From contig JALIRH010000139.1 in assembly GCA_023055505.1 (NCBI GenBank), positions 310,001-374,000 of the forward strand: 64,000 nucleotides of DNA, read 5' to 3'. Shown piece after piece: positions 10,451 to 24,234 of the stretch (the stretch's first letter is position 1; every line of letters starts with the position of its first letter). The DNA is from Callipepla californica brunnescens. Lineage: Eukaryota > Chordata > Aves > Galliformes > Odontophoridae. The notes under the pieces were generated by a model. The model was given only the letters and a program-made list of their open reading frames with translations. It did not search any database and was not told the origin of the DNA. The position numbers and the translations under genes were made by a program.

Positions 10451-12746
10451 GGCAAAGGTAAGCCATTTGTTTCCCGATGATGGATTGGATCCAATAATGA
10501 AAAGTTCCAGCCCTAGACTTCCAGGAAAGTGGAAAGCCCATTCCTGCCTTCAGGAACGATGAATGGAATGCTGGGGAGCCACTCTTGCCTCCAGAGGGAA
10601 GAAATTAAACACGATGAGTGACAGTGTAGTTTATTACACAGATTTATGCTGCTCTACAGACAAAACAGGCAGGCAAGTGCTATCCCTACTGTGTTCATAG
10701 GGAATTATGCTGTAGCAGGGAATGTGCTGCTATTTCCTCCAGCCTCCAGGAACTGCCCCAGGTCCCAAACTGGTGCAGGGATGTGCATGTGTGTACACAC
10801 ATACACTCAGGAGAAGGACCAATATCATCTTCACATAGGCTCTCATCAGCATTTCCATTACAGCAAAGTACACTGCTAACTGTAATAGAATTACCAGTAA
10901 GATATTTTAAATGTATTACTAATGTACTGCTGGGGGCAGGAAAGATGTTAACCCCCCGTGGTAACCTGAAGTGCTTCTACTGAATAAATAATATACCACT
11001 AAGCTATGATCATTTTTTGTTTCCTTTTCTTTTTAAAAACTTGTAATTCTTTGTTAGCCAGTAATACATATTTTTCTAAATGCACATGTTGCTGGTTACC
11101 TCCCACATCTTTTTAGGCAAATGCAAGTCGGGAGTAATCAGCCCCTCAGAAGCAATCCTCAGCATCTCATTGCATGCCGCTCCTGTTTTGTTTTTGTTGC
11201 TATCTTCACTTTTTGTTTGTGTCAAAAAAAAAAAGGCATCAGTAAAAAAATTATGCCTCTTGCAGGCTTTTCAGTTTTCAGTAACAATAACCTCTGTGGT
11301 CCTATTTCAAACAAACAGCATATGCAGATACTTTTTGTCTTTGAAAATGTGCTTTTGTTAAAACAAAAATTGGCCGTGTACAATAAATAATCATTTGTTT
11401 AGACCTGTAAATATTTATGAATTTTAAATTTACAAAATTTACCATAGTTATTACTGTGTAATGTTTTAAATTACCATGCCTCTAGGGTCCGTTGCTCCAC
11501 TATTATTTTAAAAATAGTTTTCAATAAAAATTATCTTCTGAACATTTTGTTTTCTCCCTAAATAGTTTATCAGAAAATTGCAGGCTGTCAGAGAATTAAA
11601 AGGAAACAGAGGAGCTGTATTTACTTCTAGTTGACAGAACCCAAGGCCAGAAAAAAAGAAAAAAAAAAAAAAAATATATATATATATGTACATGTATATC
11701 AAGACTAGACTAGAAGTTCCACATACTACAAAGGTCATCATAGAAAATTCATAAAACCAACACATTCTTCAATACTTTCCTTATATACATATTGCCAAAA
11801 AATATGATATGGTCTTTGAACAAAATTTTATAAACTATATGAACAGGATGACTCTCTAGTTAGGGAAAAAGACAACTAGTGCCTTCTGAAGCACATGCTC
11901 TACTTCCCTGGTAATAAAACTCTTTAAGAATGAGCTTAAATGCCACTGGTCTGTGGAATCAAACTCTAAAACCCATTGAAGGTTATAAAGCAGGTATGTT
12001 TATTACAGTGCTGGGTGCAGGGGGCTTATCACCCACCTAACTCGCACACTGAAGAGAAAAACAACTACATATTCAAACTTATAGCAGATACATATTCATT
12101 ACATTCCAAGGACATTACAGAAATTCCAAGAAATGAGTACATCTCTGGTGGTCCTGGGACTGAGGCTAACAGTTATTTTGCTGTAATTTCCTACAATTTA
12201 AGGGGGGGCAGCCCAAACCGGTTTCCACTGATGTTACACTGAGCTGAGGCATCTGTTTTGCCATTTTATCTTCAAAAACAGGACATCTGTTCTACTTTCT
12301 AATCTTCACTTGACAACAAGCCCCATTGCCTCCTCTGTGGTTTGTTCTTGAGCTAACATTTACACAAGCCTCTGTCCTTCAACTTGTATATGCTCAAGTT
12401 ATGCTCTCATGGTTCACCATGCCACAAAAACTAATGACTGGCATAAAATCTAGACTAGTATGAGTGATTAAAAATAAGTGTTTGGAAATGAAATCCCTTA
12501 GACTGTATACATTTTTATAATAATGTTAATTACCACCTCACTGGCTTCAACTTTTTACCCTGTCTGACTTAGTTTTCTTTTCAGAGTAGACACACAGTAC
12601 ATTCTATGGTCTAGTAGATAATTTTCTATTGTGCATTATTTCTGGTTTCATAACTGTTCTTTGTAATCACATCTGAAATCCTAGAAAGTCAAGTTATTTC
12701 ATTTATAAACAGAAAGAGTGAAGAAATTTAAATAAATGATGTATCT
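10451..12746. other. ANO2 intron; possible old LTR-like stretches, no gene
   Basis: Segments at about 10560-10830 and 11960-12240 have higher G+C and contain a TTTATTACA-type motif, suggesting old retroviral remnants, but I could not pair or delimit them. A poly-A/(TA)n tract lies at 11655-11690. No coding sequence is supported. Confidence 0.35.
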
Positions 12747-13420
12747 CAGAATCACAGATTGACAGGGGTTGGAAGATACCTCTGGAGATCAAGTCCAACT
12801 CCCTTGTTAAAATAGTTTCTCTACAGCAGTTGCACAGGAAAGTGTCTAAGAGGGTCCTGAATTCCATAACCTATTAGTGACCCCTTAATTCTCACTCAAA
12901 AACTCTCTACTTTTTTGATGTTTATCCCTAGGCAGAGCTCAATAAATTCCAGTTGTTCTCTCAAATAAAGAACAAGTCCATGACCCTGCTTTGCTGGCCT
13001 GTCTTTCCTAAAGAAGACAAAATCATCCAAACTAGCACTCTGGTTATGCAAGTTATTCCAGTATGTCTTTGACTGCACACAGATTATAGAAACATAGACT
13101 GGTTTGGGTTGAAAGGGACTTTTAAGATCATCTAGTTCTGACCCTTCCGCTATAGGCAGGGACACTTCCCTCTAGGCCAGGTTGTTCAAAGCCTCATCCA
13201 GCCTGGCCTTGAATGCTTCCTGGGAGGGGGCATTCACAACCACACTGCACAACCTGTTCCAGTGTCTCACTACCCTCACAGTAAAGAATTTCTTCTGAAA
13301 TCTATTCTAATCTACACTTTTCCAGTTCTAAACCATTTCCTTTCATTCTGTCGCTACATGCCCTTCTAAAAGGTCCTGCCTCAGCTTTCCTGTGGGCCCC
13401 CTTCAGGTCTCTAGTTCTTC
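12747..13420 (-). mobile_element. Cluster of three CR1 fragments
   Basis: Three minus-strand pieces lie in a row: a 3' end at 12747-12890 (tail AGAATCACAGATTGACAGGG), a fragment of the endonuclease domain at about 12896-13030 (reading FVFFRKDRPAKQGHGLVLYL), and another 3' end at 13085-13420 (GCATTCACAACC and CCTGTTCCAGTG blocks). They probably represent at least two insertions plus a deletion. Confidence 0.75.
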
Positions 13421-14828
13421 CTGTTTATTCCCTATGCTGCATGCATTGGTGTACAGGCATTTTAGAGAAGAAATTGGAACAGACTGTGTATCCACAGGTG
13501 GATGCAAAAGGACTCCTCATAGTTATAATCACTGTTGAGGGGGCTGGCATTGTGACTCACATCATGGTAGGCAGATAAGTAATATTTGTAGAAATTCTGA
13601 TAGGCCTGGCTCAATCCACAATTTATTGCAATGGCATGAAAATTCCCATCTCACACTCTACATCCTTCAGTTTAAAGCCCACCTTGCTGTCTCTGAGAAT
13701 CAGCATATACCAGCATATACTCCACATCCACACCATAGCACTGCTTTTAAACCACTTGTAAAAGAAGTCTATCACATTTGCACAGAACATAAGGAAATAT
13801 GAAATTATTGTATAGTTTATAAAACAATGATAACTGTTTATAAAACAATGATAAACATCGTTTATCAAAAGAGAAGTTTAAATATGTTGTAAATATAATC
13901 ACAGCACTTTGGAATTAACTTGTAATTAGGCACATGTCAAGTAATGTTTGAGGTAACATTTAAGAGATGGTTTTACTGTATTTTCACATTTGATTTTTTA
14001 TGAATGTATTTGAGTATGAAGGGAGAAATAAAGTATTTCACTGAAAAACAGAAGTAATAAGATAGCTTATAGATTTTCTTCAATACTATGTTTGAGCGAA
14101 CATACAGAAGCATTTCCCTTGAAGCAGCACAGGACCCCAGGAGATTCAACTTGTTCTTAGAATTCCCCCAGTTTGAAAAGTGACGAGTGTGCTTAATAGT
14201 AAGGCGAATGTCAGTGAACACATCCTAAAACCATGGATCAATAGTCACCAGGGAGAGTTATTCTAATTATCCATCTTCTTGCTTCTTCTAGTAAAGAACA
14301 AAGTGCAGAGCTACTACAGTGCTTCAAAAGGTCAAAGCAGATTAAAAGTAGTCCAGAAATTTAGCTGTTCTAAGGCTGCTTGTTGTGTTAGTAAATGACC
14401 ACAAATTATCACATAAATTGTTCATGTACAAATAGAACTAAAGACCAGCTCAACAGTGGGTCAAGGAAGTATAAGCTTATCATTCATAAGGTTTCCTATG
14501 TAATTTTTAAAGACTGCAGTGATACATGAGATCTTTAACCTATAAAGTTATTTACAATCATTCCAAGAGAAAGTGAGAAGAGCTCAAAAATGTCCTGACA
14601 AAAAACAATTGCCAAGAAGAAAACTGCACAACGTTCTGTGATAACTGTTTTGAAAATGAAAAATAATTAAGATTGCTGTGCTTGGGTCCAATGTGATTAT
14701 GTGCCAGAAAGTGAAATATTCTGAAGAGAAGCAATGACAATTCTTGAAAGCATGATAAATTTGAACCTGAGTGTATCAAGCTAGCAAAACACTAAACACA
14801 GATATCCTCCTTCTTTTTCTGACATGTC
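13421..14828. other. ANO2 intron, no gene; short tandem duplication
   Basis: A unit of about 23 bases containing GTTTATAAAACAATGATAA is duplicated in tandem at about 13812-13858. Nothing else in this stretch resembles a gene or mobile element. Confidence 0.5.
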
Positions 14829-14851
14829 CTGCACTCATGTCATGAGTGCAG
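14829..14851. repeat. Short palindrome
   Basis: Two 11-base arms, CTGCACTCATG and CATGAGTGCAG, are separated by one base. It sits just upstream of a CR1 3' fragment. Confidence 0.8.
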
Positions 14852-14854
14852 AGA

Positions 14855-15100
14855 GAGGACAAGGGGGAATAGTTTAAAATGAAAAAAGGTTGATCTAGAT
14901 TAGATATAACAAAGTAATTCTTCACAACATGAGTAGTGAAGTACCAGAACAGGCTGCTCCATCCCTCAAAGTGTTCAAGACCAGGTCAGATGCGACTGAG
15001 CAAACTGGTCTGGTGAGAGATGTCCCTGTCTATGATAAGGTGTTGGAATTTGATAATATGTAAGGTCCCTTCCCATCCAGACCATTTTATGATTCTATAA
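14855..15100 (+). mobile_element. CR1 3' fragment
   Basis: Plus-strand CR1 end: GACAAGGGGGAATAG, CCAGAACAGGCTGC, TGTTCAAGACCAGG, and the 3' tail CATTTTATGATTCTATAA. Confidence 0.8.
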
Positions 15101-15530
15101 TCTAGCACTAGAAGAGAAAACTAGAATAGCTGTAGTGAATGGCCAGTACTGTGTAGGACAATAAAAAGGTTTTATTACAATACATGAACTGCAGAGGAGG
15201 AGCAGAGAGAAAGCGGATTCACTACTTGCTGAGAATGGTCATTTTACATACTAGAACATAGACAAGACATTTAGTGCCTTCTTTGCCTCTGTCTTTAAAA
15301 TTGGTGATAGGCTCTGGCACACTAGCTGCCCCAGTTTGGAAGACTGTGGCTGCAGTGACAACGCCCAGCCATCTCCAAACTTGTGCAGGATTTACTGCTT
15401 TACCTGGATGCATATATGGCCATGAGGCCCAAAGGAATTCGTATCAGGGCACTCAGATGTCATGCAAGACCTCTCTCAGTTATTTATCAGTAACTGTGTC
15501 ACGAAGTTATCTCTAGATCTGAGTCTGTGA
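15101..15530. other. Intron sequence, possible old repeat, no gene
   Basis: A moderately G+C-rich segment begins with AATAAAAAGGTTTTATTACA and may be an old LTR, but no partner or boundary was found. Confidence 0.3.
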
Positions 15531-15971
15531 CAGTGACACACACACACTAACTGAATGAAGAGGGAAAGAAAAAAAACTGCCCCGCCTTTTGCAGTGCAGC
15601 CATCCCCAAGAGAGGGGGAAGGGTACGGAGATAGCAGATGGGTCTAAAAAAAACCAGCAGCAACGATCTGAGGAGGAACGGTAATTTACTAAATCCAACA
15701 TAATCAAAACAAAATGAGAGTGAGAATAGTATCCAACAATATGAGATATTACACTGGTAGACAGCAAAGGAAGTACACAAGCTTTCCACGCAGCCAAATT
15801 GGAGCTAAAACTGAGGAAAAGTGTGCAAGCCAGAGTGAGACGGTGGCTGGTGTCTGCCAGGAGCTCCACCTCTCTTCCTCTGCCCGCCAAAACATTAACT
15901 CTTTAACTTCCATTGTTTTACATTATGTTTTGTTGTGGAATACCGACAGCAAAAATCACAAAACCTCAACA
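15531..15971 (-). repeat. Solo LTR, family B copy 2 (diverged)
   Basis: It shares gatgggtctaaaa, gatctgaggagg, tttactaaat and gtggaatacNgaNa blocks, in order, with the LTRs at 6164 and 48737. Its terminal sequence toward 15971 matches their TG end loosely. Boundaries are approximate. Confidence 0.45.
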
Positions 15972-15989
15972 AACTGGGACTTGGTCTTG

Positions 15990-17410
15990 GAAATATGGAG
16001 AAATCTCACTTGATTGGAAGCTGGCAAATTGTTCCAGTTTTCAGGAAGAGCGAGAAGGAAGATCCTGGTAATAACAGGACAGTGAATCTCACTTCAATGC
16101 CTGGTAAAATTATGGAGAAAATTATGCTGGGAGTTACTGAAAAACACCTGTATGTCAGTGTGGCCATTGGTCACAGCCAACACGGATTCATGAGTGTAGG
16201 ACCTGTTTAACTATCTCAGTTTCCTTTTATGACAAGGTTGCCCATCTAGTTGATCAAGGGAAGCCATTTGATGTTATACTTCTGGATTTTAGTAAAGATT
16301 TTGATACTGTTTACCACAGTATTCTTCTAGACAAAATGTCCAGCATACATACATACATAATGTCAGCAACTAGCTAACAAGTCAGGCCCAAAGGATTAGA
16401 TATAACATTGATGGATTTACATCATGCTGGCAGCCAGACCTTAGTGGGGTTCCCAAGGGTTTCATTTTAGGGACAGTTCTCATTAGTATTTTTATAAATT
16501 ACTTAGATGTAGGACTAGGGGTGTTTTGAGCAAGTTTGTTGATGATGCTAAGTTGGCAGAGCCATTGACTTCCTTGAAGGTGGAGAGGCCCTGCAGAGAG
16601 ATCTAGGAAAACTAGAGAGCAGGGCAATCACCAATCCCATGAAATATAAGAAGAGTATGTCCCAGATTCTGCACCTTGGCTATACATACAGTCTGGAGGA
16701 CGAGATGCTGGACAGCAGCCCTGCTGAAAGGGATTTGGGGATGCTGGTCAACAGCAATTTGAATATGAGTCAACAGTGTGCCCAAGCAGCCAGGAAGGCC
16801 AACTGTATCCTGGGATGCATCAACCACAGACTGACTAGTCAAGGGATGTGATTGTCAAGCTCTACACTGCAGTGTGGCCTCACCTTGAGTACTGTGTGCA
16901 GTTTTGTTTTTGTTTTTGTGCCAGAGTACAAAAAGGATATAAAACTATTACAGAGTCCAAAGGAGAGCTTTGAAGATGGTGAAGGATTTAGAGGAGAAGT
17001 TGCATGAGGAATGGCTGAAATACCTTGGTTTGTTCAGCCTAGACAAGAGGAGACTGAGGGGAAACCTCATCATAGCTTATGGATTCATCATAAGAAAAGC
17101 AGAGGGGCACATACTGTTCTGCTCTCTCTGGTGTCCCACACCAGATCCCAAGGGAATGGCATGAAGTTGTGACAAAGAAGGTTTGAGATGGATGTCAGGA
17201 AAGGTTCTTCATTGACAATGTGATCAGATTGAAACAGGATCCCCAGGGAAGTGGTCACAGTAACAAGCTTGCTGGAGTTTAGAAAACATCTGGACAACAC
17301 TATCAGATATGTGGTCTGAGTTTTGGATGGTCTTGTGTGGAGCCAGAAGTTGGACTAGATGATCCTCATGCATCCCTTCTAACTTGAGATATCCTATGAT
17401 GCTATGATAA
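15990..17410 (+). mobile_element. CR1 fragment with degraded reverse transcriptase
   Basis: Plus-strand CR1 covering the reverse transcriptase (readings around FRKSEKEDPGNNR near 16040, then FDTVYH-like and FVDDAKL-like motifs near 16300-16550) to the 3' end with GATCCTCATGCATCCCTTCT and ATCCTATGATGCTATGAT at 17390-17410. Several stops and frameshifts make it inactive. It is clearly more diverged than the CR1 at 24235. Confidence 0.85.
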
Positions 17411-18528
17411 TTAAGAGGAAAGAAAACATTCTTCAAGGGTAAGATGCATGATAAGAAAAGAAATTTGGACAAGTTTTTGTACATTTAAGTGGCATCTTCT
17501 CTCATCTACACTGGGTCAGACCAGAATTATTCTATTACAGCCAAGACATTACTCATGATTTATGCTGATCCAGGAAAAGATGAGAGTTGAGAACAGATTT
17601 TCCCCTGCCTCAGTAGCTAACTCACATCCAACCCACATGTATCCAGATAAACTCACCACTAACTCTTTTTGAAGTATGAGAACAGTGTCATAGAAGTATG
17701 CCTTCCTCATTACATGTGTTTTATTTCCTCAGTCATGTTCTGAGATGTGTCAGCAGTTCTCATTCAAAGCAAGAGACAAATGATTTTGATAATGAATGTG
17801 TACCTCTCCTATTTAGAAGCATTAATCAAACATTTTTTCTGTATGTTGTTACATTCTAAGGTGAGATTCTGTGTTTAATTTGGAATATGTTTTGAATGCT
17901 GTTCAGATGGCCACCTCATATACCAAGCACTATGTTATTTTGAATAGGAGTCATGTTCTAAGGAAAGATTCAGTAAAATCTTCCGTAATTCCTTCAGAAG
18001 ATAAACAAAAGTTGCAGTTTCTCCTAACATCCCTAGATTCAGTGAATTGTAAGAAAATCATCGTAACAAAAAACAAACAAACAAAAAAAAAACACAAAGA
18101 AACCAAACAAATAAAATTCCTGCAGAAATTGTATTTCCTCCCTTATCAGAGTTAGAATAAGAAGTGCTGGGAAGGGTGCAGTGAAAATCTTTGTAGCTCA
18201 TGTAGTATTTGAATCTTACATCTGCAATGCACTTCTGTCTGTCTGGTTGCCAAACCAATATAAAAAAAAAAAAAACCTAATATTTAAATTTTATGCTTGC
18301 ATACTGGTCACTGCTTCCATGCCAAGCTGTGCAATTTGTAAATAAACTTAAGATTTTGGAAGGGGGAAAGAATGAGAGAAGAATAACTCTCTCGATTTTG
18401 ACTTCTCAAAAATGAATGTGAGGTACAGGCATTGTGAGTACACATGCTGGGAAAAAGAAAAAAAAAACAACTCTGGAATTATTCAAGAACAATGTTAAAA
18501 AAGCAAAAAAAATCAAAAAGAAAAGGAA

Positions 18529-18572
18529 AAAACAAAACAAACAAACAAACAAAACAAAACAAAACAAAAACA
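18529..18572. repeat. (AAAC)n/(AAAAC)n simple repeat
   Basis: Tandem AAAC and AAAAC units, embedded in a longer A-rich tract from 18450. Confidence 0.85.
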
Positions 18573-21500
18573 ACCAACAACCATAGATATTTTTAGACAT
18601 TTGCTCAAATCTGTTCAAAATTTTTCAGTTTTTCAGTTTCCGTAACCCATTCTAGGCCGGCTGTTATTTCATGCATACCACAATTCATTCTTCTCAAGTG
18701 AGTCAATATTTTCTATGCAAAACTGCTTTAGAAAAGTCACATGCCTTCAAATAAACTCACTCCCAATAAAAGTGGATAAAACCCTGGTGTGGACAAGCAG
18801 TTCTCTCAAGGTATGATTTCATGTAAAATATGTTACCATCTTTCTTCCCATCCCCAGCTTCCTCATGCTCTCTCTGACCACCTTCCCTGTAACCTATCTT
18901 CTTAGTTGTACTGATGAGTACTGTTAAAAAATAGAACCAAATCCCTGAAGGGACATATCCATCTTTACAGCAAGCCAGCTCATAGTGTAGTACTACATAC
19001 AGCTATGACAGATAATTGGAGAAAATGATGGCAAAGTCAGGAACATAACTCCTACAGCAGACTAGGTTCAGAGAAGGAAAGCTGTCTCTAAACTGAAAGC
19101 TTACCCATCTATGATTAGCCATATACATACTAATTTTTCATATATTTATCTCAGAGCACAAGATTTTCATTATTATTGAGGTAGTAGTTTCTAGCACATT
19201 GATATTTGCACTTGAAATTTTGAAAACTGTATACTTATTTCAGAAACACTGCTGGAGTATAGATAAAATTCCAGTCACTGTAATAGAATCAGGAATAAGA
19301 CAAAACATTTCTATATACCTCATTGTTTCATTCCAGGTAGTTATTTGTGTCCAGATTTTTCTCCACTTGAAAGATTTTTCAGGGTAGGATTCAATCACTT
19401 ATTGAAACTATCTGGGATATGTGGGTGGAATTGTTGCTCAGCAGCAGCACTGGGGCTGCTGTACATCCAAAGATCCTAGAGATTTCTACCATGTAAGAGC
19501 CTGACAGCCTATATGCAGATATTCTGTCTAGACAGCCCCAGACAGAAATGTGTTACTGCTAAATCCAGATCTAAGGAGAGAACACCAAAAGGCGCAAGAT
19601 GGAAGCCAAGAAAGGCTCCTGGAAGAAAGCAACCCTACTTGGAACAATTTGACGGCAGACTGAGAAATATTTGAGTTAAGGTTTTCAGAGTAGAAATAAA
19701 CTATGAGTGAACCTCAGCTATGCTGCAATGGATTCTTAGGGAAAAAAAAAAATCCAAATGATTCTGTATACAGAAAGCAATGAAAGGAGTTTCTGTCGAA
19801 AGTGTTGCTTAAGCTGAAGAAAATATTCAAATATTGAGAAAATATTCAAATATTTATTTATATATAAATATAATATATTTTTAGACCAGTCCAAGAACCC
19901 TGAATCAAACTTCTAATATTGAAAGTTATCTCTAGCATTAATGTTTGTACACGCATCTAAAAATGTTCCCCAGTCATTTTGTAACACTTGACACCATTGG
20001 TAAGATGTGGAAATAAGTTAAGAACCAAGAGAGAGCATTCATTTCTACAAAAAAATTTCCTCTCTTATGTTTTTCTTCTAACAAGTAATGTAGTGAATCA
20101 TCTCCAGTGATTCTGAAGGAGATCATTCACCAGAGACCAAAAGAGAACTTAGGAATGCAATTCTTTTAGCTGGAAAGTAGAATGGAAAAGGATGCCACAA
20201 AAGCCACTTAATGAAATTAACTTTTAGTTGATGCTTTTGTTTCAAACTATTACTTAATGAATTTTTGCTGCTTCCTCCAATGATACCTGAAGCTTGACCT
20301 GCCTAAACTACAGATTCTAGCAGACTGAGATGCATTTCCTTATAAAACACTAAGAAATATAAATAATTTAATCTGTGATAGGATGAAAAAAACACTTGAC
20401 AGAACAGTGAAATTCCTTAGAGAACAGAAAATTTGAAATTCAGTTAGCTGTAAGACTGTGTTTTCCCCCATCCTCTCTCCTCTCTGGAAACAATAACTAT
20501 TAAGCACAGTAAAAGGGCATTTTTTAAGGAGATGATCTATGTGGAGGGAGGTAATCATCTAGTTGTCAAATTCTCATGTATTCAGAAACTTGTGACAAAT
20601 GTTTCGAATAAAAATATAGGATTTGAGTTTTAACAACAATTTAAAATAGCAGAAGATAAAACATTATCCTGTAAAGAAATAAAATGAAAACTAACTGCTC
20701 GCTGAACTTCACAGATTTACTAATGTTACTGTTTGCATTCCAAGAAATGTTCAGAATACAGCTGGGAGAGCAGATGAGATGATGATGGATTATAAAGTAA
20801 AAAAAGCTATTGGTTACAGATTGTTTACAAAGAAATATAGAAGCATATTAATTACATATGAGAACTAAGACAGAAATTAAGGCAGAGTACCTACCAACTG
20901 TGTAAGCAAGCAACATGATGCTTGTTAGTCAGAAACACTGTAATCAAATTCCCTACTTCCTTATGGAAAAATAAAAGCTTTAAGGGCTTCCCACAGAGCA
21001 TTTTTGGATTTGTATAAGTACTTCATAGAATGTTCCTTATGAGACTTTTTACTGAAAAGCTAGGCACAAAGAGGATGTGATGTGTGGAATTATAGAAATA
21101 ATAATCCATATGGTTTTTCACATGCAGTAGTAGTAGCCTTTAACTTTACTGAGGTTTGAAAGGATAAAGTTGCTGATTGCGTTATTCATTTGATATCTGG
21201 ATTTGATTGTCACATTCTTTGCCTACAAAAGCTCTGCATACCTATGAATCCATGCAGTAACCAGGCACTGAACAAAGACAGACCTTTTAGCAAGAGCAGG
21301 AGAGCAGTGTATGTCCCATCACTTAGCTTTGAGAACTCATGCAATACAACCTAAAATCATTCAGCATCTCTCTTAAAAGATCAATCAAACCCTGACAATC
21401 AAAAAAGTCACTAGACCTCCAAATCTGGCAAACTCAAAATTCACAGCAGGTAGCTCAGATACCTGAGGCTGAGTCAACACAACTCTGAATCAGCAGAGGT

Positions 21501-22201
21501 TATCTATGAGGAAGGGAGTACAATTTGAGAGCAGTAACATTTTAGCCCACTAAGTAAAGTTGTATAAATGGAATAAATAATTCATTCAGTTACGTATATC
21601 ATTCTTCTCTCATAACAAACTCTAAAAATGAGTAACCTATTTGACATGACATAGTGAATCAGCCTTTCCTTCAGACTGACAGGGAGTTTAACTACTTTTG
21701 TCTTCCTTTTTCTTTTCATGGCCCTTAGCACCTATTAATACTTTTCCAGCTTTTCTCTGATTGCAAATGAGAACTTTTTCCAGGTTTATACTTAGAAACT
21801 AAGTATGAGGTTACTGATATTTTATTTCTCCACTAATCTTCAATATTCACAAGACAGTTTCCATAAATTTCTTGCTCATCTAGGTTAATAGAATTTGAAG
21901 TTCAGGTACCTAATTCTTTTTATAATTGACTGATTTATAACCAGTAGTTCTTGGAAGATTTCTTGCTCTTCAGATTCATGTAGGTGAGCCTCACTATAGC
22001 CTCTGAATTCATTTCATGTAATAGATTTAGATGGCACTTCATCATTACTCTCAGATAGACACCATATCGTAAGTGAGGCATAGTTGCACAATTTCCCATA
22101 GAAGACAGGTAGAATAAATTCCTTGTCAGACACACTGGATAACTTGAGGCAGTCATTCTTAAGACTATACTCCTACTGTAGGCTTAAGATAGTAAGAGAT
22201 T

Positions 22202-22202
<1 letters not shown>

Positions 22203-22237
<35 letters not shown>
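22203..22237. repeat. (TA)n microsatellite
   Basis: About 17 consecutive TA dinucleotides. Confidence 0.95.
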
Positions 22238-22240
<3 letters not shown>

Positions 22241-22575
22241 TTAAACCAACAGTTCTTTAGACATCTGAAACTGACAAATAGAAAGGCAAACAAAAATATA
22301 TTTAAATGCAGCCTATAAGTGCAAGTAAATGTTGCTATTTTTTTCATAATTTCAACTGCAATTATTTCACCAAGACAATAACACAGAATAGCAATCATCA
22401 CTTGCTCTCTATTATATTAAAAACATTTGTTTTTCTGTTCTCTGTTCTTACTGTGGAAGTTCAAGTATTTCTCCTGTTTGAAACCTTCTTTATGTGGGTG
22501 TTTACAGGGAATAATTCTTCCATTATGTTCTGTTCATAATCTTGTTGTCTTGTTTTTGTTCACCATTGGAGACAG

Positions 22576-23115
22576 GTGTGTTGGGGACCCAAAAGGTCCT
22601 GGCTGAAGAATGGTTCTGAGTTGGGATAAAGGATTCTGACAGAGAGTATAACTGTCTGGTTATGTGACTAGAACCATGGTCCACAGTTTTAACAAAAGAG
22701 GCATTTTTGGATAGAGCCACTTATCTTGTTTTGGTAGGGAGCGGACCTTGCTACTTTATCTTGTTTTGCAAGAACTTGTTTTTGGAAGCATGTGTTCCAC
22801 TCGGGCTCTGCATCATGTGCTGGCCACTCAGATGTGCGTGCAAGTGGAAAAAGCCCTGCAGATCCCCGAGAGAATAAAAGCAGGAGGAAGGCTGTGGTGA
22901 ATTAGAGAGAAAAGTGCACTTAGAAGCAGCGGACACCCTGCACACTATCGGACACTATCAAATGCACTACTGGCATGTTCCATCTCTTTCTCCTACTTCT
23001 TGTTTGGCCCATCTATCAAGGGTCAGTAAGTTATACTGTACTTTCTTAGGGAGTTTCTGCTCCTAAGACATCCTGTCTCTTGGATCCAAACTACAAGTTA
23101 ATAAATCAAACAAAG
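22576..23115 (+). repeat. Probable solo LTR, different family
   Basis: The stretch opens TGTGTTGGGGACCC and includes a GAGAATAAAAGCAGG TATA-like box near 22870, a following G+C-richer segment, and AATAAATCAAACA at the end. This is the U3-R-U5 layout of an LTR. It is unrelated to the other LTRs here. No clear target duplication was seen, so the assignment stays tentative. Confidence 0.5.
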
Positions 23116-24234
23116 GTATGATTTATTCTAATTCAACTTTTTTTTTTTTTTGCAGAGACAGTTGGGTGCTTCATATAGAAAAATGTCTTAATTAAGGGTA
23201 TATTTCTAAATTTGATGACAAGGGGACCAAAAACTACTACTAAAACTACTACTAAAAAGATGTGAAAAGAGTTTAAAAAGAAAATTTAGCAGAACTGTAA
23301 CCATCTGATTGTCCTAGCTGTTTTCTCCCTGCAGAACCCAGCCATATGCGCATCTAAATGACTACAGATGTTTATACACATGTATATAAAAATGTGTAGG
23401 ATTTGTTCTTTCATTTTCTGTCAAAGTACATTGATGTCAGCTCTAAAGTTGACAGTTGAATTAGGGCCTATCACTCAGTTTCAATAAGAAATATACATTT
23501 CTGAGTGCTAACTTCAGATACCACACGGGCACTAAGAGACTTATTCTGACAGCTCTCTGACTAGATGAAACAGACTTCTAGCTGCCTGTAAAACTATGCA
23601 GTCCAAGAGGTTGGAACAAAGAAGCTGTGCAGTGACATCTTCAGCCTTCAGAAGCAGCCATTGTAAGTCCTAATGTATATGTGAACTTCCTTTGCTCAAT
23701 CTAGCTTCTGAAAACCCCACAGGAGGAGTAAAGCCCATGGTAATGAGGGTCTTAGTGCTCTGAAAGTAACCTGAAGCCTGAGGATTATGTTTATCAGAAA
23801 GTAGGGAACTGGATTTGCTCAGTATTATAATACATATCTACTGGTTTGAAATTGAGTTTCAGCACCAGTAAATAATACCAAGCTCTTTCCAAAACAGACA
23901 AAGGGAACCACTTCCTATGGAATTAGTGAAGACTCTTAAATGCTGTAAGTAAGTCATCAAACTCCATTCACAGGCCTGCAAGCAGCAGAATAATTGAAGA
24001 CAAATTCTACATTGATTTACACATTACAGGCAGTTGAAGGAACTGGTGTGCAGGTGGTTTTTTCTTCTATACTTTCAGTGACTGGGAGGATCCAAAAAAC
24101 CCACCTCTTAAATAAATGGCTTAAGAGTTGGTGCAGACATAGGAATTTTGTTTTCTTTTTGACCATGGGGCAATTTACTTGGCATGATGGCTGCAGATGG
24201 AAGCAGCCTGTCTCCAAGGGGTACGAGGATCCTA
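23116..24234. other. ANO2 intron, no gene seen
   Basis: Ordinary intron sequence with a poly-T run at 23138. No coding or repeat signal is supported. Confidence 0.5.

Larger units (their letters stand above)
17411..22575. other. ANO2 intron, A+T-rich, simple repeats only
   Basis: A long stretch without supported genes. It holds (CAAA)n-type runs at 18064-18090 and 18529-18572, poly-A runs and a (TA)n tract at 22205-22237. I see no CR1 or ERV in it. Confidence 0.5.

Noticed and set aside
10560..12240. Possible LTRs at 10560-10830 and 11960-12240.
   Set aside because: No partner copy, boundaries or terminal dinucleotides could be shown; kept only as a remark in the intron entry.
15513..15890. 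A 125-codon minus-strand frame as a protein gene.
   Set aside because: It lies inside the family-B LTR, is low in complexity, and is not conserved in the other copies.
18450..18580. The A-rich (AAAC)n tract as a retrotransposon tail or CRISPR-like array.
   Set aside because: It is a simple repeat with no element body attached and no spacer structure.
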